64,000 nt of DNA from Verrucomicrobiia bacterium (GCA_026125285.1 JAHCLO010000032.1:19158-83157); one strand, 5' to 3'. Counted from the stretch's first letter, positions 9,426 through 17,687 are shown. Translations and numbers: made by a program. The notes: generated by a model not told the origin, from the letters alone.

Positions 9426-9961
9426 CACTGAACGGCTTCGACCCTTTGGGTGACTTCACTCTGGTTGAACAAGAAAGCGTGGCCGGCATCGAGGGAAATC
9501 TAATGGCCGATTTCGCCGGTGCTGCGAGACAAATGTGGGGAATCTACGACCGCGTGAGCGACATGGTGGATGCCTTTAACGTCATTCAGCAACTCGCCGT
9601 GTTTGCATCGGAGACGTTCGACGATGACGAGGGAGACATGCTGATGGGCTTCTTGGCGCTCGGCAGTGTTTCTGTATCAAGCGGCCTGAAGCCCTTAAGC
9701 GAACGGGAAACCACGCTGTACCGGTTGGTTGACAGGACTACAGATGAGCACCTAAAATTTGGAGTGACTTGGAATAAGGACACACGTTATTCGCGATCCC
9801 AGTTGGATAAATGGAACGCGAAACTGATTCCTTTAGCCAAAGGTAATCGAAAGGCAATGCTTCACATTGAGAGGTTCCTTCATGCGGTCCATCCCATGGG
9901 ACGGTTGGAACGCAACAAATGGTACCGACTCTGGCATGGGTTAGGAGACGCTTTGAAATGA
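9071..9961 (+). CDS. Rhs C-terminal fragment with URI/GIY-YIG-like tip
   Basis: Open C-terminal part of a truncated Rhs gene. The first ~125 residues are the end of the YD-repeat shell, including the conserved RHS core end (FADDASGLVYYGYRYYDPDQGRW, then GRDPIEE). The ~170-residue remainder is a variable tip with no relation to the tip at 13.1-13.9 kb. Its end (TLYRLVDRTTDEHLKFGVTW, then RYSRSQLDKW, then HIERFLHAVHPMGRLERNKWYR) resembles URI/GIY-YIG-fold nuclease toxins of polymorphic toxin systems; this is recognition by eye, not a search. The ATG at 9071 is merely the first ATG after the in-frame TAG at 8993, so expression as a toxin would need recombination with a full Rhs. It overlaps the next gene as ATGA. 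Confidence 0.65.
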   Translation: MQEAGGIGGLLLVTSHGGTATNCLVAYDGNGNVTALVRGGSDAVVARYEYSAYGETLRMTGPLVKINPFRFSTKFADDASGLVYYGYRYYDPDQGRWLGRDPIEEEGGINLFAFVFNSPLNGFDPLGDFTLVEQESVAGIEGNLMADFAGAARQMWGIYDRVSDMVDAFNVIQQLAVFASETFDDDEGDMLMGFLALGSVSVSSGLKPLSERETTLYRLVDRTTDEHLKFGVTWNKDTRYSRSQLDKWNAKLIPLAKGNRKAMLHIERFLHAVHPMGRLERNKWYRLWHGLGDALK

Positions 9962-10782
9962 CCCCACTGCGGACAACATCTTCGACGAACATGATTAACG
10001 ATCGTCAGACGGCTATCGAATTCGATGCCGTGTGTACCGCGTACATGAAATTGCTAGACCGGCTACCCACTGAGGAGGCTCCAAAGGATAAACTTCAAAA
10101 GGTGTACGTGATGTTCGTGTTTGACCCAGATCGAGAGGGCTTGGAGAAGTGGCAGTATTTCAAGCGCCGAAACGAGGTTGAAGCGGATGTGATAATCAAT
10201 CGGGAGGAGTTTCTATGGTTAGACCCTGTCGGCCGCCGAAGCCTGCTTCATACCCGGCTCTTGGATACGCTTCTTGCGATCCGGCAGGATCTTGAGGGCA
10301 AGGTGAAGCACGAATTGGACGCCATGATCTCAGCAGTCAGCGCGCTCGGAAACTTCGCTCCTCAGCCAACCGACGCTTCAGCGGAAGTGCCGGTGGTCGG
10401 TAAGCCGTCTGCGGAATCGGTTCTTGCGCCAGCGGCAACTGTAGTGCGTAGCGGCCCAGACGGCGAAAAGCGCCAGGAATTTCAGTTGGTTCTCCAGTTT
10501 CCAGAAGATGCTTTCGATGATGAGGCGGACATGTTTGCGCTTGAGGAGTGCTTGACCGAGGTGTTGGCGGACAAGGCCAACGTGGACGGCAATGACATCG
10601 GGTTGGGCAAGTTTAACATCTTCATATTGACCGGGAAGCCGGCGGAGGTTTTTGAATTCCTGCGTCCCTTTCTGGAGCGGGCAAAACTGCTGAAGGTCGG
10701 CCGGGTCGCCTATGCCGATGTTGGGGACGATGACTATCACATCCTGTGGCCGAAAGGCGACAATGCGCCGTTTGAACTCTAA
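9958..10782 (+). CDS. Candidate immunity/partner protein for the orphan Rhs tip
   Basis: A 274-residue acidic soluble protein with no signal peptide. Its ATG overlaps the stop of the Rhs tip gene (ATGA), the position expected of an immunity gene. The alternative start MINDRQ at 9991 is nearly as plausible. The N-terminal ~120 residues are alpha/beta (KVYVMFVFDPDREGLEKWQYF). A low-complexity Ala/Pro/Val linker follows at ~145-185, then a C-terminal ~90-residue domain (QLVLQFPEDAFDDEAD, then VDGNDIGLGKFNIFILT, then YHILWP) that looks like small domains common in contact-dependent immunity proteins. It could neutralise the tip, but no family is assigned. It overlaps the next gene as TAATG. Confidence 0.55.
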   Translation: MTPLRTTSSTNMINDRQTAIEFDAVCTAYMKLLDRLPTEEAPKDKLQKVYVMFVFDPDREGLEKWQYFKRRNEVEADVIINREEFLWLDPVGRRSLLHTRLLDTLLAIRQDLEGKVKHELDAMISAVSALGNFAPQPTDASAEVPVVGKPSAESVLAPAATVVRSGPDGEKRQEFQLVLQFPEDAFDDEADMFALEECLTEVLADKANVDGNDIGLGKFNIFILTGKPAEVFEFLRPFLERAKLLKVGRVAYADVGDDDYHILWPKGDNAPFEL

Positions 10783-11243
10783 TGAAAGCAGCAACGTTAA
10801 CATTATTCCTTGGCTGGATTTGCGTAGCAGTAGGTGCTGAAACCAACTCTACCGCGCCCGCCAACATAGCTGGTCGTCGGGTTGTGCAAAACCTCACCAA
10901 ATGGGACGCCAATCAGAATGGGCGGTTGGATCGCGAGGAGATGGAAGCGTTCCGAAAGGACCGCATTCGCGAGTATCGGGAGCAGCAGAAAGCCCGCACC
11001 CAAGCCGCTATCGAAGCCCGCAAACTTGAAGAAACCGCCCGCCGCACCCGCATGGTGCCACCCGCGTTGCTCAAGCAATACGACGCCAACACCAACGGCT
11101 TGATTGATCCGGATGAGTGGACGGCTTATCGCAAAGAGGTGGACCGCCTCACCGCCGAGAAACGCGCCGCCCGGTTGGCCGCGCTTCCTGCCGCGACCAA
11201 CGGCGTTGCCTCCGCCAGCGCGGTTTCCACCAACGCGCCGTGA
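10782..11243 (+). CDS. Secreted EF-hand protein
   Basis: A 153-residue exported protein. The N-terminus MKAATLTLFLGWICVAVGAET is a signal peptide. Two EF-hand-type calcium loops are visible, DANQNGRLDREE (residues ~45-56) and DANTNGLIDPDE (~104-115), separated by a charged, probably helical segment rich in Arg, Gln, Glu and Ala. The Ala/Thr-rich tail is disordered. The start overlaps the preceding TAA and its TGA overlaps the GTG start of the Rhs gene, so it is translationally coupled to both toxin-type modules. EF-hand secreted proteins are frequent in Verrucomicrobiota and Planctomycetota. A role in calcium-dependent folding or surface attachment of the Rhs protein is only a guess. Confidence 0.7.
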   Translation: MKAATLTLFLGWICVAVGAETNSTAPANIAGRRVVQNLTKWDANQNGRLDREEMEAFRKDRIREYREQQKARTQAAIEARKLEETARRTRMVPPALLKQYDANTNGLIDPDEWTAYRKEVDRLTAEKRAARLAALPAATNGVASASAVSTNAP

Positions 11244-13948
11244 GCCGCTGCCGCCCATGTCCCTTGGGCGGGTTGCTGTTGCTCGCCCAGGCGTTCACGG
11301 CCTTCGCTTCGTTGCCCCGGGACGCTTCAGGGGTTTTCCCCCACCAGACCGACGCCGCCGGGCAATCGGTCAAATACGATTACTACCACAATCATTTTCC
11401 CAAGACGCGGGTGTGGGCGCGCGGGGTGGGCAGCACGAATCTTTACAGCGCCAACGGCGACCTGACGCGCATTGATTACTCGGACGGCGGCAGCGTCGTC
11501 TTCACCAACGAGGCGTTTCCCACCTACGACCGGCTGGCGCGGCCCCGGATGGTGTCCGACGCCACCGGGACGAACGTGTTCACTTACGATCACGCCGGGC
11601 GGGTGGTGGCCACGACCTGCACGGACGGGCTGTTGGCGGGCGTCACGGTGACGAATCACTTCCACCCGGCGTATGGCCGGGATCGGTTGCAGGTCACCGG
11701 GCTGGCCACGACGCTGACGCACGAGTTCGGCTACGACGCTTACGGACGCCTGAGCACGGTGGCCAACGGGGATTTCTGGGCCACCTACGGCTACACCCCC
11801 AACTCGGACCTGCTCCACACCACCACCTGCCGCAGCAACGCCCCCCCCGTTCTCACCACGTCGCGCTCGTGGGAATACGGGATGCGGCTGGGGGCGATTG
11901 TCAACGAAGTCAATGGCGTGAACGTCTCCTCGCACAGCTACACCTACGATGCGTTGAACCGGCGGACGCGGGCCGCGTTGGAGGACGGTTCGTATTGGCA
12001 ATACGATTACAACGACCGCAACGAATTGACCGGGGCACGGCGGTATTGGCCGGACATGATGCCCGTTTCCGGCCAGCACTTCGGCTACGGCTACGACAAC
12101 ATCGGCAACCGCAAGACGGCGCAGTCGGGCGGCGACACCCACGGGTGGAATTTGCGGGAGACGACCTACACGGCCAACAATCTCAATCAATACACCGGCA
12201 TCGCCACGCCCGGTTACGAAGACATCCTGGGCGTGGCGCTGGCGACCAATGCCGTGTACGTCAACGGCGGCGTGTGCGACCGCAAGGGCGAGTATTTCCG
12301 GCGGGAATTGAGCCTCAACAACGGGAGCGGGCCGTTGTGGACGAACGTGACAGTGGCCTCGGGCGGGGTGACGAATACCGGCGGCCTGATTGTGCCGGAT
12401 GACAACCAGACGCTGACCTACGACCTGGACGGGAATCTGACGTTTGACGGGGTGTGGCGTTACGAGTGGGACGCGGAGAACCGGCTCGCGGCCATGACGA
12501 TGACCAACGTGGCGCAGATCGCCAACGCGAACCGGTTGCGGTTGGAGTTCACGTATGATTACCAAGGCCGGCGGGTGCAGAAGGTGGTGTCGGCTTGGAA
12601 CGGCAGCGCGTTCACCAGTCCGGTGACGAACCGCTTTGTCTATGACGGGTGGAACCTCCTCGCCATCCTCGATTCGCAATCCGCCATCCTCCAGTCCTTC
12701 ACCTGGGGACAGGATTTGAGTGGAACGATGCAGGAAGCCGGCGGCATCGGCGGTTTGTTGCTGGTGACTGCCCACGGGGGAACGGCCACGAATTGCTTCG
12801 TGGCGTATGACGGCAACGGGAACGTGACGGCGCTGGTGCGGGGCGGGAGTGATTCCGTCCTGGCGCGGTATGAGTATTCGGCCTTCGGCGAGACGCTGCG
12901 GGCGACCGGGCCGCTCGCGAAGATCAATCCGTTCCGGTTCTCAACTAAGTTTGCGGATCACGAAAGCGGGCTGGTGTATTACGGCTACCGGTATTACGAC
13001 CCGGATCAGGGCCGATGGTTGGGGCGGGATCCGATTGAGGAACTGGATGGGTATAACTTATATGCCTTTGTTGTGAATTCTCCGCCGAATCTTTTCGACT
13101 CGTTTGGAGAAAGGGCAAAAGGGATCATAACCATTGGAGAAATGCTGCCTGACGTCTTTGTGCAGTTATCCCGACGATACAACCAAAATACGAGAGCGTC
13201 CCTTGCGAGGCTCGGTCGGTATTCGCATAAACTTGAAGAGGCACAAGAACGCACGTCAGAGCTCAGCAAAATCGTGGTGGAAGCTACGATTCAAGGCAAA
13301 CACCTTGGACAAGCACTTAGCGAAGTGTTTGGAGGTCACGCTGCCGCGGCATTTGTTCAAAACGCGAAAGACTTTACAAAACACAAGACGAGTGGCGACA
13401 CTGCATGGGCAGATTTGGATGCCATTGGTATGGCTATTGCGACGATGGAGATGACAGGCGATTATGTAGCCGCGTACATTGTGCTTGATATTCTTTTGTT
13501 GATACCAGATAAAACAAACCAAAATGAGGGAATGTCTCCCGTCTTTTCACTGTTCCAGTTCGGTAAAGCACCATTAAACACCACCATCGAGTTTGTTGGG
13601 TTCGAAACATTAATGGGACTCGGCGGCGCCTACTTTCAGGTCATGTTCTTGGTTAATCTCTGTGCGTTGCGGCTGCTTTGTGGCCTGGCTGCGAAAGGAC
13701 AGACATGTTTTGCAGAAATCATCTATGGGGGCATTGTAATCCAGTTTTGTGAGATCATCCTAAACGCGACGATATCGAAGTGGCTTGGTGTTTATTCCCT
13801 TGGTCCAATCTATGTGGTAACCGTCCTTCTGCTCATGAAGTCTTGCGAGTTGCCATTGTCGAACGCGAGCAAAATAGGAGGTCTTTACTACGCGTATCAC
13901 GCGTTATCAGTGATCTGTTTACGTTTTATTTTCCAGCGGCTAGCATGA
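11240..13948 (+). CDS. Secreted Rhs/YD-repeat protein with membrane-spanning tip
   Basis: A 902-residue Rhs-family protein. The frame extends upstream to 11117, but the GTG at 11240 overlaps the previous stop (GTGA) and opens directly into a signal peptide (LGGLLLLAQAFTAFA), so it is chosen. Residues ~30-600 are YD repeats (YDHAGRVV, YDAYGRL, YDALNRRT, YDLDGNL, YEWDAENRL) that build the Rhs shell, ending with YYGYRYYDPDQGRWLGRDPIEE. The ~290-residue tip begins helical and soluble, then contains about four hydrophobic segments (VAAYIVLDILLLIP; FQVMFLVNLCALRLLCGLA; IYGGIVIQFCEIIL; IYVVTVLLLM), suggesting a pore-forming or membrane-inserting toxin. The tip has lower GC than the core. It overlaps the next gene as ATGA. 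Confidence 0.82.
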   Translation: MSRCRPCPLGGLLLLAQAFTAFASLPRDASGVFPHQTDAAGQSVKYDYYHNHFPKTRVWARGVGSTNLYSANGDLTRIDYSDGGSVVFTNEAFPTYDRLARPRMVSDATGTNVFTYDHAGRVVATTCTDGLLAGVTVTNHFHPAYGRDRLQVTGLATTLTHEFGYDAYGRLSTVANGDFWATYGYTPNSDLLHTTTCRSNAPPVLTTSRSWEYGMRLGAIVNEVNGVNVSSHSYTYDALNRRTRAALEDGSYWQYDYNDRNELTGARRYWPDMMPVSGQHFGYGYDNIGNRKTAQSGGDTHGWNLRETTYTANNLNQYTGIATPGYEDILGVALATNAVYVNGGVCDRKGEYFRRELSLNNGSGPLWTNVTVASGGVTNTGGLIVPDDNQTLTYDLDGNLTFDGVWRYEWDAENRLAAMTMTNVAQIANANRLRLEFTYDYQGRRVQKVVSAWNGSAFTSPVTNRFVYDGWNLLAILDSQSAILQSFTWGQDLSGTMQEAGGIGGLLLVTAHGGTATNCFVAYDGNGNVTALVRGGSDSVLARYEYSAFGETLRATGPLAKINPFRFSTKFADHESGLVYYGYRYYDPDQGRWLGRDPIEELDGYNLYAFVVNSPPNLFDSFGERAKGIITIGEMLPDVFVQLSRRYNQNTRASLARLGRYSHKLEEAQERTSELSKIVVEATIQGKHLGQALSEVFGGHAAAAFVQNAKDFTKHKTSGDTAWADLDAIGMAIATMEMTGDYVAAYIVLDILLLIPDKTNQNEGMSPVFSLFQFGKAPLNTTIEFVGFETLMGLGGAYFQVMFLVNLCALRLLCGLAAKGQTCFAEIIYGGIVIQFCEIILNATISKWLGVYSLGPIYVVTVLLLMKSCELPLSNASKIGGLYYAYHALSVICLRFIFQRLA
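12448..13076 (+). repeat. Rhs core repeat, copy 2 (intact)
   Basis: Segment of the complete Rhs gene matching 8794-9425 almost base for base. Similarity ends just after the LYAFV/LFAFV codons, exactly at the shell-tip junction, and resumes nowhere in the tips. This gives a homologous recombination track for swapping tips. Confidence 0.85.
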
Positions 13949-14247
13949 GCGATGTGAGAAATAGCAAGACACTTGTAGTGGAAGAAAAGGCGATGATCAA
14001 GAAAACGATCGCGCAATTGCGCCAATCCCAGGGAAATGAACCAGCGACGCGCCAAGTGATTCTTTGCTTCATCAGGGAGCGTATGCGGGCCGGATGGTCA
14101 CTTGAGAAAACGATTGGCGCGTTAGCGTTGGGTCCCGATAGTGTGCTCCGGCGCGCATGCTTTTCTGAGTTGGAAGCGAGGCGATTGATGGAGTTCCTCA
14201 AAGCCTGCACCATGCTCGATCTCCTCGATTTCAGCGATGAAGCTTGA
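13945..14247 (+). CDS. Candidate immunity protein for the membrane-spanning Rhs tip
   Basis: A 100-residue, mostly helical, soluble protein starting MSDVRNSKTLVVEEKAMIKK. Its ATG overlaps the Rhs stop as ATGA, placing it exactly where an immunity gene is expected. The open frame continues upstream inside the Rhs gene, but those codons are a shadow. No signal peptide or membrane helix is seen, which is unusual if the toxin acts in the membrane and argues for cytoplasmic neutralisation or another role. Family unknown. It is followed by about 230 bp without a gene before the transposon left end at 14481. Confidence 0.6.
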   Translation: MSDVRNSKTLVVEEKAMIKKTIAQLRQSQGNEPATRQVILCFIRERMRAGWSLEKTIGALALGPDSVLRRACFSELEARRLMEFLKACTMLDLLDFSDEA

Positions 14248-14480
14248 ACTCGAACCGGCATTGTTGGGGCGGATAGGGAGGCGAGGGCAAGGCGAATGGC
14301 AGCACTGGCATCCCAAGCAGCAGAAACGGGTCAGTTGTTGACATTGACATATTGAATGAAAGCCAATTCGCCGTGAGGAGGGAGAAGTCAACAAAATCAA
14401 GAACCCGTTTTTGCCGCCGATGGGCGCCGGGCAGGTGAAATCCACAACCAGCGCGGGCAAAAAGACCTGGTACGCCTACA
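14248..14480. other. Gap between Rhs locus and transposon
   Basis: No gene supported. A short plus-strand reading frame at about 14370-14490 encodes a fragment (KNPFLPPMGAGQVKSTTSA) that has no start of its own and runs into the transposon end; it may be the remnant of a gene interrupted there. Confidence 0.3.
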
Positions 14481-14492
14481 TGTTACGGATTT

Positions 14493-14664
14493 AATTCCCA
14501 TCGTACTTCGTCCCGAACTGTGATCGTAGCGGTTTGAGGATTTGTCCCGGACTGGCATCGTATTTTGGTGCCAAATTACCGCGCTCTGGTCATAGCGTTA
14601 TGATGGGGCCGGTTGACTTTTGATTTTCACGGTGCGGCCCGGATTTTCCCAGACTGGTGTCGTA
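14493..14664 (+). repeat. Left-end array of transposase-binding-like repeats
   Basis: Four related 13-17-bp sites ending in TCGTA at 14493-14505, 14512-14528, 14546-14562 and 14648-14664, consensus CCCgrACTGnnrTCGTA. They sit between the terminal TGTTACGG and the last gene of the transposon. Related sites occur at its right end and in the mini-element at 54619-55045. Confidence 0.65.
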
Positions 14665-14687
14665 GCGGTACGACGCCAGCGGACGGG

Positions 14688-14963
14688 TTAGGTTCCAGTG
14701 ATCTGGCGCATGGCGTCGTGGAAGGACAGCCCCAGCACTTGGACCTGGAAGTCAATGGCATTACCGGCGAGGTTGCGTTCCGGCCAGCGCCAGTAGCTGG
14801 CTTTGACGATCAGACCGGGATAGGCGGGCAAAGTAAAATTGCCCGCCTCGCGTTGGATCAGTTGCAGGCCGCGCTTTTGCAGCAGCGGCACCAGCGGGGC
14901 CAGGCGCGCGGCGCGGATTTGCTCGCGCGACCAGCGCGGGCCTTTAAGCGAGGGGCTGGTCAC
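14688..14963 (-). CDS. Small transposon protein, CHC2 primase-like fragment
   Basis: A 91-residue protein, third gene of the transposon operon, overlapping the ATPase gene by 20 bp. The segment PAYPGLIVKASYWRWP, then LAGNAIDFQVQVLGLSFHDAMRQI resembles the end of the DnaG CHC2 zinc-binding domain (the GDAIDFVMKLEGLSFPEAV region), but the zinc-ligand cysteines are absent, so it cannot be a working zinc finger. I read it as a conserved accessory of this transposon family derived from, or convergent with, the CHC2 fold. The basic N-terminus (GPRWSREQIRAARLAP) might contact DNA. Confidence 0.6.
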   Translation of the reverse strand: MTSPSLKGPRWSREQIRAARLAPLVPLLQKRGLQLIQREAGNFTLPAYPGLIVKASYWRWPERNLAGNAIDFQVQVLGLSFHDAMRQITGT

Positions 14964-15744
14964 AGTCTTTTCTCCAGTGGGGTTGGATGAGGACGCGGTT
15001 GACCTGTTTGAGGTCCACGACGCGGGTCTGGTCGCGCACGGCTTCGATGAGGGAACTCAGGCAGAGGTTGCGGGTGCGGCGCAGGAGCCCTTCACCGGAG
15101 CGGACGATGAGCGCCAGGGCGTCGGGCGTGAAAGTGTTGTGGCCCAGGCCGGCGCGATCCAGTTGATCGAGGATGAACTGTTCGACGGTATCGGGCGCCA
15201 GTCGTGAGAGCAGCGCCGAGTAGGTGACGCGGGAGCGGATTTCCTCGTTGATGGAGAGGGACAGGGATTGCAGCAGGGGCGGCTGGCCGATGAGGATCAA
15301 GTTGTGCGACCGGGGAAAGTCTTCGCACAAGAGCCGGAGTTTGCGCAGGCAATCGGCGGGCATGAGGTGGGCGTCGTCAATGATGGGGACGAGCATCTTG
15401 CCGGCGCGGTGGACGCTGAAGGCTTGTTGGACCAGCAGCCGTTCACAGTGATGGTCGCGTCCGGTGAACTCGATTTGGAAGGCTTCGCAGAGGATGCGGA
15501 GCGTGTTGTGATAGGTGTGCAGGGTGCGGTTGACCACGGGTGTAATCATGCGTTTGGGATCGTGCGTCAGCAGGGATTGTTTGAGGATGCTTTTGCCGGT
15601 GCCCGGTTCACCGAGCACCAGACACAGGCCGCCTTGCTGGGCGTGGACTTTGAGGATGTCAAAAACTTCCTGTTGATGCGCCAGGAGCGTGAGCGACTCG
15701 GTGTCGAAGGGATGGCGTGGCAGGCCGAAGTGGGAGCGGATCAT
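14944..15744 (-). CDS. ExeA-like AAA ATPase of transposon
   Basis: A 266-residue AAA+ ATPase of the ExeA/TniB/IstB-like type that assists a DDE transposase in target choice. Walker A is GEPGTGKS at residues ~45-52, Walker B MLVPIIDDAHLMP at ~125-137, sensor-1 LILIGQPPL, and the C-terminal part carries the arginine-rich lid RLAPDTVEQFILDQLDRAG. The opening MIRSHFGLPRHPFDTE is the classic ExeA start (FGL..PF). It begins 3 bp after the transposase gene ends. The motifs are intact, so this protein should be active even though the adjacent transposase looks damaged. Confidence 0.85.
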   Translation of the reverse strand: MIRSHFGLPRHPFDTESLTLLAHQQEVFDILKVHAQQGGLCLVLGEPGTGKSILKQSLLTHDPKRMITPVVNRTLHTYHNTLRILCEAFQIEFTGRDHHCERLLVQQAFSVHRAGKMLVPIIDDAHLMPADCLRKLRLLCEDFPRSHNLILIGQPPLLQSLSLSINEEIRSRVTYSALLSRLAPDTVEQFILDQLDRAGLGHNTFTPDALALIVRSGEGLLRRTRNLCLSSLIEAVRDQTRVVDLKQVNRVLIQPHWRKDCDQPLA

Positions 15745-15747
15745 AAA

Positions 15748-16893
15748 TCAAATTTCGGTGGCCGGCGGGTGGAGTGGTTTCCGGTCATTGGCGACCGGGT
15801 TGAGCAGCCGGGCTTCGCCCATGCGCTCGCCCTTGTAATAAACCACCACGCGGGCGGCTGACTGTGAACGTTGGAACCGGATCTGGATGGTGCGGTCGGG
15901 CAGATGGCGCGGCGCTTCCCAGCGGAGCGATTTGAAGGCGAAGGTGTTGTCGGCGCGGACGTGCCGTTCTGCTTCGACGAAGAACAGTTCATCATTGGCC
16001 TCGTTGGGCGGCAGGAAGCGAACCCATTTGCGATCCAGGGCAAACCGGTCCAGCGGCGAGAGGCCCAGCACGGAATGCACTTGCGCGTTGTAGTGCTCCT
16101 CGACCCACTGCGTGAACTGGCGGTTGGCCGCACCGTCGCGCACGGGCGTGTGGTGGAGCAGGCAGCCGACGCGGGCGCAGATCTGGATGATTTCCTTGGA
16201 GGTGTAGATGGAGCCGTTGTCCACATAGAGCGCGTGGGGCACGCGGCGTTTGTAAACGGCGGCGCGCAAGGATTCGATAAGCGTGTCCACGTTTTCGGTC
16301 GGGAAGAACTGGCCGTGGCAGCAGAGCCGTGAGGCGTCATCGAGGAAAGCGATCAGCCGCGTTTGCACGGGCACGCCGTTGATTTTGACAAACGGGCCGC
16401 AGAGCGTGTCGGCCTGCCACATCTCATTGGCGTGCGCCTTGGCGAAGGCCAGCCGGACTTTGTTGGCGGCGTCCGCATCGGGCTTGAGCAGTTCAAACTC
16501 CCGGATGAGCCGGTAAAAAGTGGTGCGAGCCACTTGGGAGCGCAACAGCAGCCCCTGTTCAATGCACAGCCGGTAAAGCACCGAACGCTTGGGCGCACGC
16601 CCATGGGTCTTGGGGCGCGCGGCTTGAATGGCTTCCAGGATGTCCTCCGGCCGGACCTTGCGCGGCTTGCCTTTGTCCGAGCGGGTTTGCTTTTCCATGA
16701 CGGTGACGCCGTGCTTGCGGTAACGACACAGCCAGGTGGAGATGGTGCGCCAGGTGAACTGGCGGGGCAGGCCATCTTCATCGGTGAAGATCATTTGACT
16801 GACCGCCTGGAGGCGCGCCCGTTCCGTGGCGCCCTCGGCCATGTCCACGGCCCCGAGCACCCGCATTTTCAAGTAAGCTGTGGGATTACGCAT
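15748..16893 (-). CDS. DDE (rve-type) transposase, apparently missing catalytic Glu
   Basis: A 381-residue transposase with an N-terminal helix-turn-helix (FTWRTISTWLCRYRKHG), a second DNA-binding region (PKRSVLYRLC, then TTFYRLIREF), an rve catalytic core with Asp162 (QADTLCGP) and Asp225 (YVDNGSIY), and a Mu-C-like C-terminal beta domain. In this family the sequence after HTPVRDGAA continues KGKIERF and supplies the third acidic residue, about 36 residues past the second Asp. Here DGAA (residues 253-256) joins directly to NRQFTQWVEEHYN, which normally lies some 50-60 residues further on. The frame is kept, so this is an internal in-frame deletion and the copy is probably catalytically dead. 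The start MRNPTAYLKMRVLG is typical. Confidence 0.8.
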   Translation of the reverse strand: MRNPTAYLKMRVLGAVDMAEGATERARLQAVSQMIFTDEDGLPRQFTWRTISTWLCRYRKHGVTVMEKQTRSDKGKPRKVRPEDILEAIQAARPKTHGRAPKRSVLYRLCIEQGLLLRSQVARTTFYRLIREFELLKPDADAANKVRLAFAKAHANEMWQADTLCGPFVKINGVPVQTRLIAFLDDASRLCCHGQFFPTENVDTLIESLRAAVYKRRVPHALYVDNGSIYTSKEIIQICARVGCLLHHTPVRDGAANRQFTQWVEEHYNAQVHSVLGLSPLDRFALDRKWVRFLPPNEANDELFFVEAERHVRADNTFAFKSLRWEAPRHLPDRTIQIRFQRSQSAARVVVYYKGERMGEARLLNPVANDRKPLHPPATEI

Positions 16894-17054
16894 GAGTCAT
16901 TATTTTATGGAGTGGTTTGCATTCACGGTGGCGACGCTACCGCCGACCAGCCGCTGACAGGGATGGGATTGTCGGGTTGTTGCCCGCGCGAAATCCCGGC
17001 TGAAAAAAAGACTGCGCCTGTAATGGGGACCAAATTATCGGCGGCAGGAGTGGA

Positions 17055-17687
17055 TCACCCCAGAACCGGACACTGAAAATGGAGTTGAAAGGCGGCCGGT
17101 GGACAGTCGCTCTCGGGAAAGACCGCCCGCAGATGTTCCACGGTTTGCAGTAACGGGTTGGTCTGCCCACTGGCCGGTGGCGATTGTTCCCGGCAAAGCC
17201 GTGTCCGCACGGAATCCAAACATTGCCGCAATCGGCTTCGCAACCGATAGATCGTTTCCAAGGCGAAGGGCAGCCGCAGTTTTTCCGCGGCGGCTTTGCT
17301 GGAAAGCCCGGCCAGCACTTCCACCAACCACCGCCACACCAGCGAGGCCGTCAACGTGTGACGCGGCAAAACGTCGGCCAGGACAAGGGAAAATGTTTTC
17401 CCACAGCCGCCACGTTGCCCGCGATTGGAACAAAAAACTCGCTGACCACGAACCGACTGCCCGCCGGCTTGAACCGGATCGTTGCCGCGCAGGACGCTGT
17501 GCCGGTTCAGGGTTTCAGTCTGGCCGCAGCGGGGACAGCGCTGCTGTTTGAGCGAAAAAGCCGCGCGTTCAACTCGTCGTCGTCGCGCACAAAGTGAAAA
17601 GGCCGGTGGAACATCCGCCCTTGCTGCCTGAAAACACCCGGCAGCGTCGAGCTTGTTTTTGACGGCACTCCCGACGGCGGAACTCAA
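17055..17687 (-). CDS. Zinc-ribbon/HTH protein of transposon
   Basis: First gene of the transposon operon. It has a zinc-ribbon-like set (CPRCG at residues ~51-55, then VFCSNRGQRGGCGKTFS) followed by a helical segment (LTASLVWRWLVEVLAGLSSKAAAEKL, then ALETIYRLRSRLRQCL) that reads like a helix-turn-helix. Such CPxCG...C...C modules occur at the N-termini of transposases, and small stand-alone versions accompany elements of this type. The frame opens with TTG near 17687 and the true start is uncertain; it may lie just before the zinc ribbon. The C-terminal ~30 residues after PLLQTVEHLRAVFP may be non-native read-through. Confidence 0.5.
   Translation of the reverse strand: MSSAVGSAVKNKLDAAGCFQAARADVPPAFSLCARRRRVERAAFSLKQQRCPRCGQTETLNRHSVLRGNDPVQAGGQSVRGQRVFCSNRGQRGGCGKTFSLVLADVLPRHTLTASLVWRWLVEVLAGLSSKAAAEKLRLPFALETIYRLRSRLRQCLDSVRTRLCREQSPPASGQTNPLLQTVEHLRAVFPESDCPPAAFQLHFQCPVLG

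Noticed and set aside
11327..12775. 482-codon minus-strand frame under the Rhs gene
   Set aside because: Antisense shadow of GC-rich YD repeats; no recognisable motifs or start.
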